A DNA stretch of 8,845 nucleotides, from assembly GCA_015487455.1 (NCBI GenBank), contig WFPR01000177.1:1-8845 (forward strand), read 5' to 3'. The notes below the pieces were generated by a model. That model did no database searches. It was not told where the DNA came from and saw only the letters and a list, made by a program, of their open reading frames with translations. Positions 1 to 5,600 of this stretch are shown here, piece after piece. Numbering within the stretch: the stretch's first letter is position 1; the number at the start of each line of letters is the position of its first letter. The translations under genes and the position numbers were made by a program. Origin of the DNA: Candidatus Bipolaricaulota bacterium (GTDB lineage Bacteria; Bipolaricaulota; Bipolaricaulia; RBG-16-55-9).

Positions 1-684
1 CGTGACGCCCTTGAGCTCCCTGTTGAGGGCCTTGAGGATCTCCTGGGCGACGAAGAAGCCGCCGCGACCGGTGGCCGTCTCCCGCCCCTCGGACCCCCCC
101 AGCACCTTGGGCTTCCCGGTCACCAGCCCCGGCATGAACTGCCCCTTGTGGTGCATGCTGATCGTGTCGACGATCCAGGCCATCTCCCGCTCGCCCGTGA
201 ACACGTCGGGCGCCGGGATGTCGACGTCGGGGCCGATCAGGACCGAGAGCTCGGAGGCGAAGCGCCGGGTCAGCCGCTCGAGCTCCGCCTCGCTCAGCGC
301 CCGCGGGTCGCAGCGCACCCCGCCCTTGGCCCCGCTGAAGGGGAGCCCGGCCACCGCGCACTTCCACGTCATCAGGAAGGCCAACCCCTCGACCTCCTCC
401 AGCGTCACGTTGGGGTGGTAGCGGATGCCCCCCTTGGTGGGGCCCAAGACGGGGTGGTGCTGCACCCGATAGCCCTCGAAGCGCTCCACCCGCCCGTCGT
501 CCATGATCACGGGGACCTCAACGGTCACCTTGCGCTTCGGGTAGCGGAGCAGCGTCCGGATGGGCTCCTTGAGCTCGAGCCGCTCGGCGGCCACGTCGTA
601 GAAGTGACGGGCCAGCTCGAGCATCTTGAGCTCGGAGCGCCGATGCAGCTCCGTCGCCTGGCGCGCGTCCCTGCCTCTGCCCAT
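1..684 (-). CDS. gdhA: Glutamate dehydrogenase (Glu/Leu/Phe/Val dehydrogenase family), N-terminal 228 residues, 3' end outside window
   Basis: Reversible oxidative deamination of glutamate to 2-oxoglutarate and ammonia with NAD(P), in the cytoplasm. I translated the minus strand from ATG at 684; the frame stays open to the window edge, so about 55% of a usual ~420-residue protein is present. Visible family motifs are PTKGGIRY (Lys84), the segment MTWKCAVAGLPFSGAKGG (about residues 105-122, with Lys108 and the presumed catalytic Lys120), GPDVDIPAPD (151-160, Asp160) and the start of the dinucleotide-binding domain with GKP..LGGS.GR..ATGRGG (190-209). The start is uncertain: neither ATG 684 nor the in-frame ATG at 624 (Met21, where homology begins) has a clear Shine-Dalgarno sequence. 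It lies 17 nt after the sodA stop, so it is probably co-transcribed. Cofactor preference cannot be judged because most of the Rossmann domain is missing. Confidence 0.95.
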   Translation of the reverse strand, partial: MGRGRDARQATELHRRSELKMLELARHFYDVAAERLELKEPIRTLLRYPKRKVTVEVPVIMDDGRVERFEGYRVQHHPVLGPTKGGIRYHPNVTLEEVEGLAFLMTWKCAVAGLPFSGAKGGVRCDPRALSEAELERLTRRFASELSVLIGPDVDIPAPDVFTGEREMAWIVDTISMHHKGQFMPGLVTGKPKVLGGSEGRETATGRGGFFVAQEILKALNRELKGVT

Positions 685-701
685 CCGCGGGGCAGTCGGG
701 C

Positions 702-1331
702 TCAGCCCGTCCCGGTGCGGGCCTTCTCGAAGCGCTCCGCGACGTCGGCCCAGTTCACCACGTTCCACCACGCCTGCACGTAGTCGGGGCGGCGGTTCTG
801 ATATTTGAGATAATACGCGTGCTCCCAGACGTCGAGGCCCAGGAGGGGCGTCAGCCCCAGCGTCAGGGGGTTGGTCTGGTTGGGCATCGTCTGGATCTGC
901 AGCTTCTGGGTGAGCGGGTTGTACACGAGCCAGGCCCAACCGCTCCCCTGGATCCCGATGGCCGCCTGCGAGAACCGCTCCTTGAACTGCGCGAAGCCCC
1001 CGAACGCGGCGTTGATCGCGTCGGCCAGGGCGCCGGTCGGCTCGCCCCCGCCCTGCGGGCTCATGTTGTGCCAGAAGATCGTGTGGTTGAGGTACCCGCC
1101 GCCGTGGAAGTTGACCGCGCTGCGGACGTCCTCGGGGACGGCGTTGATGTGCTGCAGCAGGCGCTCAACGGGCCACGCCTGCAGCTCGGGGTGCTTCTCC
1201 AGCGCGGCGTTCAGCCCGTTCGTGTACGCCAGATGGTGCTTGTCGTGGTGGACGCGCATCGTCTGCTCGTCGATGTGCGGCTCCAGCGCGTTGTAGTCGT
1301 ACGGCAGCGGCGGAAGTTCGAACTTCGGCAT
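702..1331 (-). CDS. sodA: Superoxide dismutase, Mn-type
   Basis: Converts superoxide to hydrogen peroxide and oxygen. The protein is 209 residues, the usual size for bacterial Mn/Fe SOD, and has no signal peptide, so it should be cytoplasmic. Metal ligands are His28, His83, Asp167 and His171, the last two in the C-terminal signature LGLDVWEHAYYLKYQNRRPD. The Mn form is favoured over Fe by the GGGYLNH stretch (Gly rather than Gln before the second ligand) and by a Gln in NQTNPL (Gln152), where MnSOD carries its outer-sphere glutamine; this is inference from known family positions, and some enzymes are cambialistic. ATG 1331 was chosen because GAGGAGGGTGAG precedes it and homology begins at MPKFELPPLPYDY; upstream in-frame extension is possible but lacks homology. 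It is first gene of a likely sodA-gdhA transcript and divergent from the PEBP gene. Confidence 0.95.
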   Translation of the reverse strand: MPKFELPPLPYDYNALEPHIDEQTMRVHHDKHHLAYTNGLNAALEKHPELQAWPVERLLQHINAVPEDVRSAVNFHGGGYLNHTIFWHNMSPQGGGEPTGALADAINAAFGGFAQFKERFSQAAIGIQGSGWAWLVYNPLTQKLQIQTMPNQTNPLTLGLTPLLGLDVWEHAYYLKYQNRRPDYVQAWWNVVNWADVAERFEKARTGTG

Positions 1332-1392
1332 GCTTCTCACCCTCCTCAAGGCTCCTCGGGGGTCAAGCTTCAAGATGAACCGTCAACGGGCG

Positions 1393-1422
1393 ATCATAGC
1401 CCTCCGCGGCGTGGGTTTTCAA
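1393..1422 (-). promoter_or_regulatory. Sigma70-type promoter of sodA(-gdhA)
   Basis: Read on the minus strand: TTGAAA (1422-1417), 18-nt spacer, TATGAT (1398-1393). Each hexamer matches the consensus at five of six positions. Transcription would start near 1386, giving a leader of about 55 nt that contains the sodA Shine-Dalgarno sequence. Assignment is by consensus only. Confidence 0.65.
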
Positions 1423-1470
1423 GCGCGCACCCGAGGGCGCGATCGGTCGCCCCGCCGCCCGCGCACGCTG

Positions 1471-1476
1471 TACAAT
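1471..1476 (+). promoter_or_regulatory. Candidate -10 box for the PEBP gene, near-leaderless
   Basis: TACAAT (five of six to TATAAT) ends 10 nt before ATG 1487, so transcription would begin about 3-4 nt upstream of the start codon. There is no Shine-Dalgarno sequence before that ATG and no convincing -35 hexamer. The same box and spacing recurs on the minus strand before the RNase Z-like gene (3882-3877). Confidence 0.4.
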
Positions 1477-1486
1477 CCCCACGGCC

Positions 1487-2122
1487 ATGGGGGCCGCAAG
1501 GGCGCGCGTCAGAAGGCTTGGAGGGCTCGTGCTTCTGTTCCCGATCGTCGGGCTGTGGCTGTTGGCCCCCGGGGTCGGGGGCTGCTCGCGGCCCGAGGGC
1601 CCCGCGAGGCGACAAGCATCAGACGTGGAACGAGAACGAGGAGGGAGGTCCATGGCGGAGTTCACGTTGACCAGCGCGGCGTTTCGCGACGGGGAGCGCA
1701 TCCCCGACAAGTACACGTGCGTCGGCGAGGACGTCTCACCGCCCTTACAGTGGGAGGGCGCGCCCGAGGGCACGCAAACGTTCGCGCTCATCGTCGAGGA
1801 CCCGGACGCGCCGGGCGGGACGTTCGTGCACTGGGTGTTGTTCAACATTCCCGGGGACGTGACGGAGCTGCCCGAGGGCGTCGAGCCGCTGGAGCGGCTG
1901 CAAAACGGCGCGATCCACGGCGTCAACGACTTCCAGCGCCTGGGCTACCGGGGGCCGTGCCCGCCGCCGGGGAAGCCCCACCGCTACATCTTCCGGCTGT
2001 TGGCGCTGGACCGCGAGCTGGCGCTCGGGCCGGGCGTCACCAAGCCGCGCCTGGAGCTCGAGATCCAGAAGATCGGCGGCCCCTTGGCCGAGGCCCGGCT
2101 CACGGGGACGTTCGGCCGCTGA
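1487..2122 (+). CDS. PEBP / YbhB-YbcL family protein (Raf kinase inhibitor-like), apparent lipoprotein with a second in-frame start at 1652
   Basis: The C-terminal ~155 residues are a standard bacterial phosphatidylethanolamine-binding-protein domain: YTCVGEDVSPPLQW, then DPDAPGGTFVHWVLFNIP and GYRGPCPPPGKPHRYIFRL. The physiological role of these bacterial proteins is poorly defined; ligand binding at the DPDAP / GP.PP pocket is inferred from the family. From ATG 1487 the protein is 211 residues and opens with an Arg-rich n-region (ARARVRR), a hydrophobic segment (about residues 14-28) and a lipobox-like VGGC with Cys33, then a short linker. This would anchor the domain outside the cytoplasmic membrane. 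The internal ATG at 1652 (Met56) has an excellent Shine-Dalgarno run, AGGAGGGAGGT at 1639-1649, and gives a 156-residue cytoplasmic protein of the usual YbhB size. Either start, or both, may be used. It converges on the minus-strand hydrolase with a 3-nt gap. Confidence 0.85.
   Translation: MGAARARVRRLGGLVLLFPIVGLWLLAPGVGGCSRPEGPARRQASDVERERGGRSMAEFTLTSAAFRDGERIPDKYTCVGEDVSPPLQWEGAPEGTQTFALIVEDPDAPGGTFVHWVLFNIPGDVTELPEGVEPLERLQNGAIHGVNDFQRLGYRGPCPPPGKPHRYIFRLLALDRELALGPGVTKPRLELEIQKIGGPLAEARLTGTFGR
1639..1649 (+). promoter_or_regulatory. Strong internal ribosome binding site for the Met56 start of the PEBP gene
   Basis: AGGAGGGAGGT lies directly before ATG 1652. The AGGAGG part is 7 nt from the ATG, close to ideal spacing. 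It is one of the best Shine-Dalgarno sequences in the window, yet it sits inside the longer reading frame that starts at 1487, which is why both starts are reported. Confidence 0.6.
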
Positions 2123-2125
2123 TGT

Positions 2126-3004
2126 TCAGTGCCACAGGCTCAACTCGCGGTAGGCGGCCTGGACGAGCCGCCGGTGGAGCCTGGGGCTGAGGAAGCTCAC
2201 GCCCTCGTAGCGCTTGTCGAAGGGGAGGGCGTCCAGCACGTCGCGCTCGGAGGCCCCGCGGCGGAGCAGGGCCTTTACGCCGTGGGCCAGCTCGCGGACG
2301 TACGCCCTGAGCGCCTCGAACGTCGCCCGGCCGTGCGGCGCCTCGTGCCCCGGCACGTAGACGTCCACCTCCAGGGGCGCGAGGTAGTCGAGCAGCCGGA
2401 GCAGCTTCAAGAAGCGGGCCTCCGGCCCCTCGTGGAAGTAGAGCGCGTCGCTCAAGATGAGCACGCGCTCGCGCGGCAGGTAGACGCCGATGGAGTCGTC
2501 GCTGTGGGCGCCCGCGAGCGGGAAGAGCTTGAGGGGTACCTCGCCCAGCTCCAGGGTCATCTCGCCCTCGAAGCCCAGCGCCGGCGGGACGGGCCTCAGC
2601 CGCTCGAAGTCGTCAGGGTCAAGGGTCGGGACTTTTGATAAGACGGCCTCGCGGAGCCAGCGCTGGACCCGCTCCGGCGCCCAGTCGTCCTTGAGGTTGC
2701 GGGCGAAGCGCTCCTGGCACCTTCGCGACGCGATGATCGTCGCGCCCCGGAACGCCTGGTTGCCGAAGACGTGGTCGAAGTGGCGATGGGTGTTGATCAC
2801 GTAGCGGACGGGGCGCTCCTTGATCGTCTGGCACGCCTCGAAGACCCGCAGGCCGTGGGTCGGGGAGTTCCCCGAGTCGACGACGATCCAGCCCTCGCCC
2901 GTGAGCACCAGCCCCACGGCTGGCTCGAGGCGGGCCGGGTCGTGCCCGTACACCCAGACGCGCTCCGAGATCTGCTGCAACCGCGCCTTGACTGCCCGTG
3001 CCAC
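2126..3004 (-). CDS. MBL-fold metallo-hydrolase (glyoxalase II-like superfamily), substrate unknown
   Basis: A 292-residue protein starting at GTG 3004, chosen because GGAGGGGACGACC precedes it. It shows the full metal-binding set of the metallo-beta-lactamase fold: NTHRHFDHVFGN (His73, His75, Asp77, His78), LAGAHSDDS (His167), LSDALYF (Asp186) and YVPGHEAPHG (His220). The early IVVDSGNSPTHG loop is also typical. Two metal ions are therefore expected and the enzyme should be a hydrolase, but this superfamily is broad and neither the sequence nor the context names a substrate. There is no signal peptide or membrane segment. The C-terminal third (from about residue 225) is helical and charged. 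It follows the RNase Z-like gene by 17 nt on the same strand, so the two MBL proteins are probably co-transcribed. Its stop is 3 nt from the stop of the convergent PEBP gene. Confidence 0.88.
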   Translation of the reverse strand: MARAVKARLQQISERVWVYGHDPARLEPAVGLVLTGEGWIVVDSGNSPTHGLRVFEACQTIKERPVRYVINTHRHFDHVFGNQAFRGATIIASRRCQERFARNLKDDWAPERVQRWLREAVLSKVPTLDPDDFERLRPVPPALGFEGEMTLELGEVPLKLFPLAGAHSDDSIGVYLPRERVLILSDALYFHEGPEARFLKLLRLLDYLAPLEVDVYVPGHEAPHGRATFEALRAYVRELAHGVKALLRRGASERDVLDALPFDKRYEGVSFLSPRLHRRLVQAAYRELSLWH

Positions 3005-3021
3005 GGTCGTCCCCTCCGACC

Positions 3022-3867
3022 CTAATCATATCGACAGACCCGGCCCGGCGGCACGAGCACCACCCTAAAGCCCAGCTCGAGCCTCTTCAGCTTCTCTTCG
3101 AACTTGGGCAGCTCGGGCTTGTACCGCGACGAGATGTGAAACACGAACAGCTCGCGCTTGACGCCCGCCCGCCGGGCCACCTCCAGCGCCTCGTCGAGCG
3201 TCGAGTGCGTTTTTGATTCGCGGTCCTCGGGGTTGAGAAACGTCGCCTCGTGGAAGAGCGTCTCGGTCCCCTCGACGCGCTTGGGGTCGAGGGGGGCCGA
3301 GTCGCCGCCGTAGGAGAACAGCTTGGCCGGGTAGGTCGTCGTGATCGCCTCCCGCCCCCGCTCCCGCACCAGCCGCTGGATCTCCTCCTGGGGCAGGTCG
3401 CGGTACTCGTCCTTCAGCCGTCGGCGGACCTCCACGACGTTGTAGCCCAGCGAGCGCTCGCCGCGGGTGTGCTGCGTCTCGAAGGCCTCCACGTAGCGGG
3501 GGTTCTGCCCCTCGAAGACGCTCACCCGGTCGCCGGGCTCCAGCGGCACCCACGTCAGCTCGTAGCTCAGCCGCGAGGTCGTCCGCGCGATGTACGCGAT
3601 CAGCTCCAGCACCCGCCAGTTGTCCTTCGGGTAGTAGATCGTCAGGGGCTTTTCGGTGTCGCCCATCCCGCTGTTGCGGATGTTGATGAGCCCGATCAGC
3701 CCCGCGATGTGGTCCGCGTGGCCGTGCGACAGGAAGACGTGCTGGATGGCGAAGCACTTATTGCCCAAAATGCTGCTGAGGCCCTCGCCCGCGTCGAACG
3801 CGAGGCGGTCGGGCGCGTAGTAGAGCCACGTCGAGTACAGCCCCTTGGAGTAGACGATGAGCCTCAT
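3022..3867 (-). CDS. rnz: RNase Z-like MBL-fold hydrolase (probable tRNA 3'-endonuclease)
   Basis: RNase Z removes the 3' trailer from tRNA precursors. The 281-residue protein from ATG 3867 has the RNase Z set: FDAGEG near residue 24, FLSHGHADHIAGLIGL (His48, His50, Asp52, His53), His133 in ETQHTRGERSLGY, Asp189 in YGGDS, FHEATF (205-210), HSTLDEA (221-227) and FHISSRY (His244). HEATF, HST and HISSRY are specific to this branch of MBL proteins. It is a little shorter than typical ~305-residue RNase Z, and I cannot recognise the glycine/proline-rich flexible arm that grips tRNA, so the substrate is less certain than the fold. ATG 3867 is preferred over an in-frame TTG at 3906, because homology starts at MRLIVYS and the TTG lies inside the likely promoter. 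No Shine-Dalgarno sequence is seen, and a TACAAT box lies 9 nt upstream. Confidence 0.82.
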   Translation of the reverse strand: MRLIVYSKGLYSTWLYYAPDRLAFDAGEGLSSILGNKCFAIQHVFLSHGHADHIAGLIGLINIRNSGMGDTEKPLTIYYPKDNWRVLELIAYIARTTSRLSYELTWVPLEPGDRVSVFEGQNPRYVEAFETQHTRGERSLGYNVVEVRRRLKDEYRDLPQEEIQRLVRERGREAITTTYPAKLFSYGGDSAPLDPKRVEGTETLFHEATFLNPEDRESKTHSTLDEALEVARRAGVKRELFVFHISSRYKPELPKFEEKLKRLELGFRVVLVPPGRVCRYD

Positions 3868-3876
3868 CGGGCGATC

Positions 3877-3906
3877 ATTGTATACTCGCCGCGCAGGGGA
3901 GATCAA
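3877..3906 (-). promoter_or_regulatory. Candidate promoter of the RNase Z-like/MBL operon, near-leaderless
   Basis: Read on the minus strand: TTGATC (3906-3901), 18-nt spacer, TACAAT (3882-3877). The -10 ends 9 nt before ATG 3867, which places the start of transcription 2-3 nt from the start codon and explains the missing Shine-Dalgarno sequence. On the plus strand the same spot reads TATACT (3881-3886), a possible -10 for the divergent RNase HII gene, but without a clear -35. Confidence 0.45.
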
Positions 3907-3923
3907 TCCGAAGGGCCGTTGGG

Positions 3924-4940
3924 ATGGCGCGACGACCAGCTAAAGTTCTGGGGATCGACGAGGCGGGGCGGGGGCCCGTGATCGGGCCCCTGGTCGTCGC
4001 GGGCGTGCTCGTCCAAAGCGAGCGCGAGCTGGCCGAGCTGGAGGCGCTCGGGGTGCGCGACTCCAAGGCGCTCACCCGCCCGCAGCGCCAGGCCCTGGCC
4101 CGCGAGATCGAAACCATTGCGCGCGTCGAACTCAAAATCATCCCGGCGCGGGCGCTCGACGCGCGGGGCGTCACGGCCGTCGAGCTGGAGGCGATGGCCC
4201 AAATTCTGAGAAAGGCCCGCCCCCGAACGGCGCTGATCGACGCGCCCGTGGCCCCCGGCGCGATCCCCTCGTTCAAGGGCGCGCTGCGGCGGGCGCTCCC
4301 GTTCGACTGCGAGCTGGTCGTCGAGAACAAGGCCGACGCGCGCTACCCCTTGGTGGCCGCGGCCTCCATCGTCGCCAAGGTCCAGCGGGATCGGGAGATG
4401 GCGCGCCTGCGGCGGCGCTACGGCGAGCGGCTGGGCTGGGGCTACCCGTCGGAGCCGGGCGTGCGGGCGTTCTTGAGGCGCTGCGCCGAGCGGGGCGAGT
4501 TCCCCGACTGCGTGCGGCGCCGCTGGCGCACGGTGCGGCGCCTGCTCGAGCGCCCGCTCGCGCCCGAGGCGCCCGGCGGGTACACTGGCCCCGAAGGAGG
4601 GCTCGACGACATGACGAAGGGCGAGACGAAGCGAGATTATGGCGTTGAGGAGGCGCTCCTCGACGCGGCGCACCGGCTTCAGGCTCACGCGCAAGCCCAA
4701 GGCCAAGGCGTGGGAGCGCCGGAGGAGCGCCTGGAGGCCGTGGATCGGGTCATCCGGCGGGTCGGCCCCCATCAGGTGGCGCACTTCCTGGCCACCACGG
4801 GGGACGCGCAGGCCGTCGCGGCCCTGCGGGCCTACCTGCAGAGGCACTGGCCCGCGTACTTGGAGCTGGTCGAGCGGCTGATTCAAGCGGCCCGGCGCCC
4901 CGAGAACGAGGACGTGATGCGGGAGTTCGGCGGCGACTAG
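3924..4940 (+). CDS. rnhB: Archaeal-type ribonuclease HII with an unrecognised C-terminal extension
   Basis: RNase HII cuts RNA in RNA-DNA hybrids and single ribonucleotides misincorporated in DNA. The catalytic domain (residues 1 to about 213 of 338) has GIDEAGRGPVIGPLVVAGV (Asp12, Glu13), DSK (46-48), LIDAP (Asp106) and ENKADARYPLVAAASIVAK (Asp138, Tyr141), so all four carboxylates are present. GRGPVIGP and the end GWGYPSEP...FPDCVRRRWRTVRRL are of the archaeal/eukaryal type rather than the bacterial GRGPLAGP type. After residue 213 comes a Pro/Gly linker, then about 109 residues that look mostly helical and that I cannot assign. The extension begins at an internal ATG (4611, Met230) that has its own Shine-Dalgarno sequence, so a separate short product is possible. 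ATG 3924 has a weak AAGGG 8 nt upstream. The gene is divergent from the RNase Z-like gene across a 56-nt gap. Confidence 0.92.
   Translation: MARRPAKVLGIDEAGRGPVIGPLVVAGVLVQSERELAELEALGVRDSKALTRPQRQALAREIETIARVELKIIPARALDARGVTAVELEAMAQILRKARPRTALIDAPVAPGAIPSFKGALRRALPFDCELVVENKADARYPLVAAASIVAKVQRDREMARLRRRYGERLGWGYPSEPGVRAFLRRCAERGEFPDCVRRRWRTVRRLLERPLAPEAPGGYTGPEGGLDDMTKGETKRDYGVEEALLDAAHRLQAHAQAQGQGVGAPEERLEAVDRVIRRVGPHQVAHFLATTGDAQAVAALRAYLQRHWPAYLELVERLIQAARRPENEDVMREFGGD
4593..4600 (+). promoter_or_regulatory. Internal ribosome binding site within rnhB, before ATG 4611
   Basis: GAAGGAGG at 4593-4600 is followed after 10 nt by the in-frame ATG 4611. It is a stronger Shine-Dalgarno match than the one at the gene's own start. 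A TACACT hexamer at 4581-4586 resembles a -10 box but has no -35 partner. Initiation here would give a 109-residue protein (4611-4940) equal to the RNase HII C-terminal extension. Confidence 0.45.
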
Positions 4941-4993
4941 CGATCCTTCTCGCTCGCGACTTGTGGGAGCGCAGAAAGGGGGAGGAGCGATCG

Positions 4994-5311
4994 ATGGCGG
5001 CGGGCTCAGCGAGATCCACGCGGACGCTGGAAGTCTTCGCGATCGTCGAGCAGGACGAGGATGGTTGGTACGTCGGCGAAGTGCCGCAGCTTGAGGGCTG
5101 TTACGCCCAAGGACGAACGCTGGACGAGCTGATGGCCAACCTGAAGGAGGTCGTGCAGCTCTGCTGGGAGTCGGCCCCCCCTGAGGAGCGCCGGGACGTG
5201 CTCCGCACGCGGGTGGTGGGCCTCCAACGCCTCGTCGTCGACGTCTCAAGCGCAGACGAGGCTCAAGCTGAAACTCGCACTAAAGCTGAAGCCAAAGCGC
5301 ATGGCGCCTAA
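4994..5311 (+). CDS. hicB: HicB-family antitoxin, short form without a recognisable DNA-binding tail
   Basis: Antitoxin expected to bind and block the HicA mRNA interferase encoded next to it. The 105-residue protein has the HicB N-terminal fold: a beta-strand-rich start, IVEQDEDGWYVGEVPQLEGC (residues 17-36), the QGRTLDELMANLKEVVQLC helix (39-57) and a short second half. Many HicB proteins end in a ribbon-helix-helix or helix-turn-helix domain that represses the operon. Here the C-terminus is instead a low-complexity Ala/Lys/Glu-rich tail (about residues 86-105) with no such domain visible. ATG 4994 was chosen because GGGGGAGGAG precedes it; an upstream in-frame ATG at 4961 would add 11 residues that contain this ribosome binding site. 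It overlaps hicA by 11 nt, and the antitoxin comes first, the reverse of the classical hicA-hicB order. Confidence 0.87.
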   Translation: MAAGSARSTRTLEVFAIVEQDEDGWYVGEVPQLEGCYAQGRTLDELMANLKEVVQLCWESAPPEERRDVLRTRVVGLQRLVVDVSSADEAQAETRTKAEAKAHGA

Positions 5312-5534
5312 GCTGCCCGTCGTCAAGGCCCGTGACCTGATCCGCGTGCTGGAATCGTTGGGCTATCGCAAGGTCGGGCAGCGAGGTAGCCATGCCTATT
5401 ACGCCAAGCCGGGCGGGCGCAAGATTGCCGTTCCGCTGCACGGCCAGCGGGACATCGGGCGGGGCCTCCTCCGCAAGATCCTGCGCGACCTGGGGATCTC
5501 CCGCGAGGAGTTTTTGAAACGGCTCCGGCGTTGA
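5301..5534 (+). CDS. hicA: HicA-family mRNA interferase toxin
   Basis: HicA toxins cleave mRNA and tmRNA and halt growth when free of HicB. This 77-residue protein has the small double-stranded-RNA-binding-like fold of the family: VVKARDLIRVLESLGYRKV (residues 7-25), the catalytic GSH motif with His31 followed by a beta strand (AYYAKPG), KIAVPLHGQRDIGRGLLRKIL (41-61) and a closing helix LGISREEFLKRL. It starts 11 nt inside hicB and has no Shine-Dalgarno sequence of its own worth noting, so translation is probably coupled to that of the antitoxin. The active-site histidine and overall length are intact, so the toxin looks functional. It is followed by a 66-nt gap and then metG. Confidence 0.93.
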   Translation: MAPKLPVVKARDLIRVLESLGYRKVGQRGSHAYYAKPGGRKIAVPLHGQRDIGRGLLRKILRDLGISREEFLKRLRR

Positions 5535-5550
5535 GCTAAGCTGACGGCAC

Positions 5551-5570
5551 CCCGCACAGGCGTCTGCGGG
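5551..5570 (+). terminator. Short GC hairpin between hicA and metG
   Basis: CCCGCA (5551-5556) pairs with TGCGGG (5565-5570) around an 8-nt loop. It lies 17 nt after the hicA stop and 30 nt before the metG start. There is no T-run after it, so it is at best a weak terminator or a feature of the metG leader. Confidence 0.2.
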
Positions 5571-5600
5571 CAGAGCGGTAGTGAAGAGGAAGGGGAGGCG

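Noticed and set aside
148..783. Long plus-strand open frames opposite gdhA and sodA
   Set aside because: They are antisense shadows in high-GC coding DNA; the minus strand encodes unmistakable glutamate dehydrogenase and SOD.
3874..3886. ATTGTATAC palindrome as a repressor site between the divergent genes
   Set aside because: It is explained by overlapping -10-like boxes on both strands; no second half-site or spacing supports an operator.
4950..4977. CGCTC...GAGCG repeat upstream of hicB as an operator
   Set aside because: Five base pairs with an 11-nt loop can occur by chance at this base composition, and the HicB here has no visible DNA-binding domain.
3903..5249. 448-codon minus-strand open frame opposite rnhB and hicB
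   Set aside because: It spans two well-supported plus-strand genes and has Pro/Arg/Ala-rich composition with no domain.
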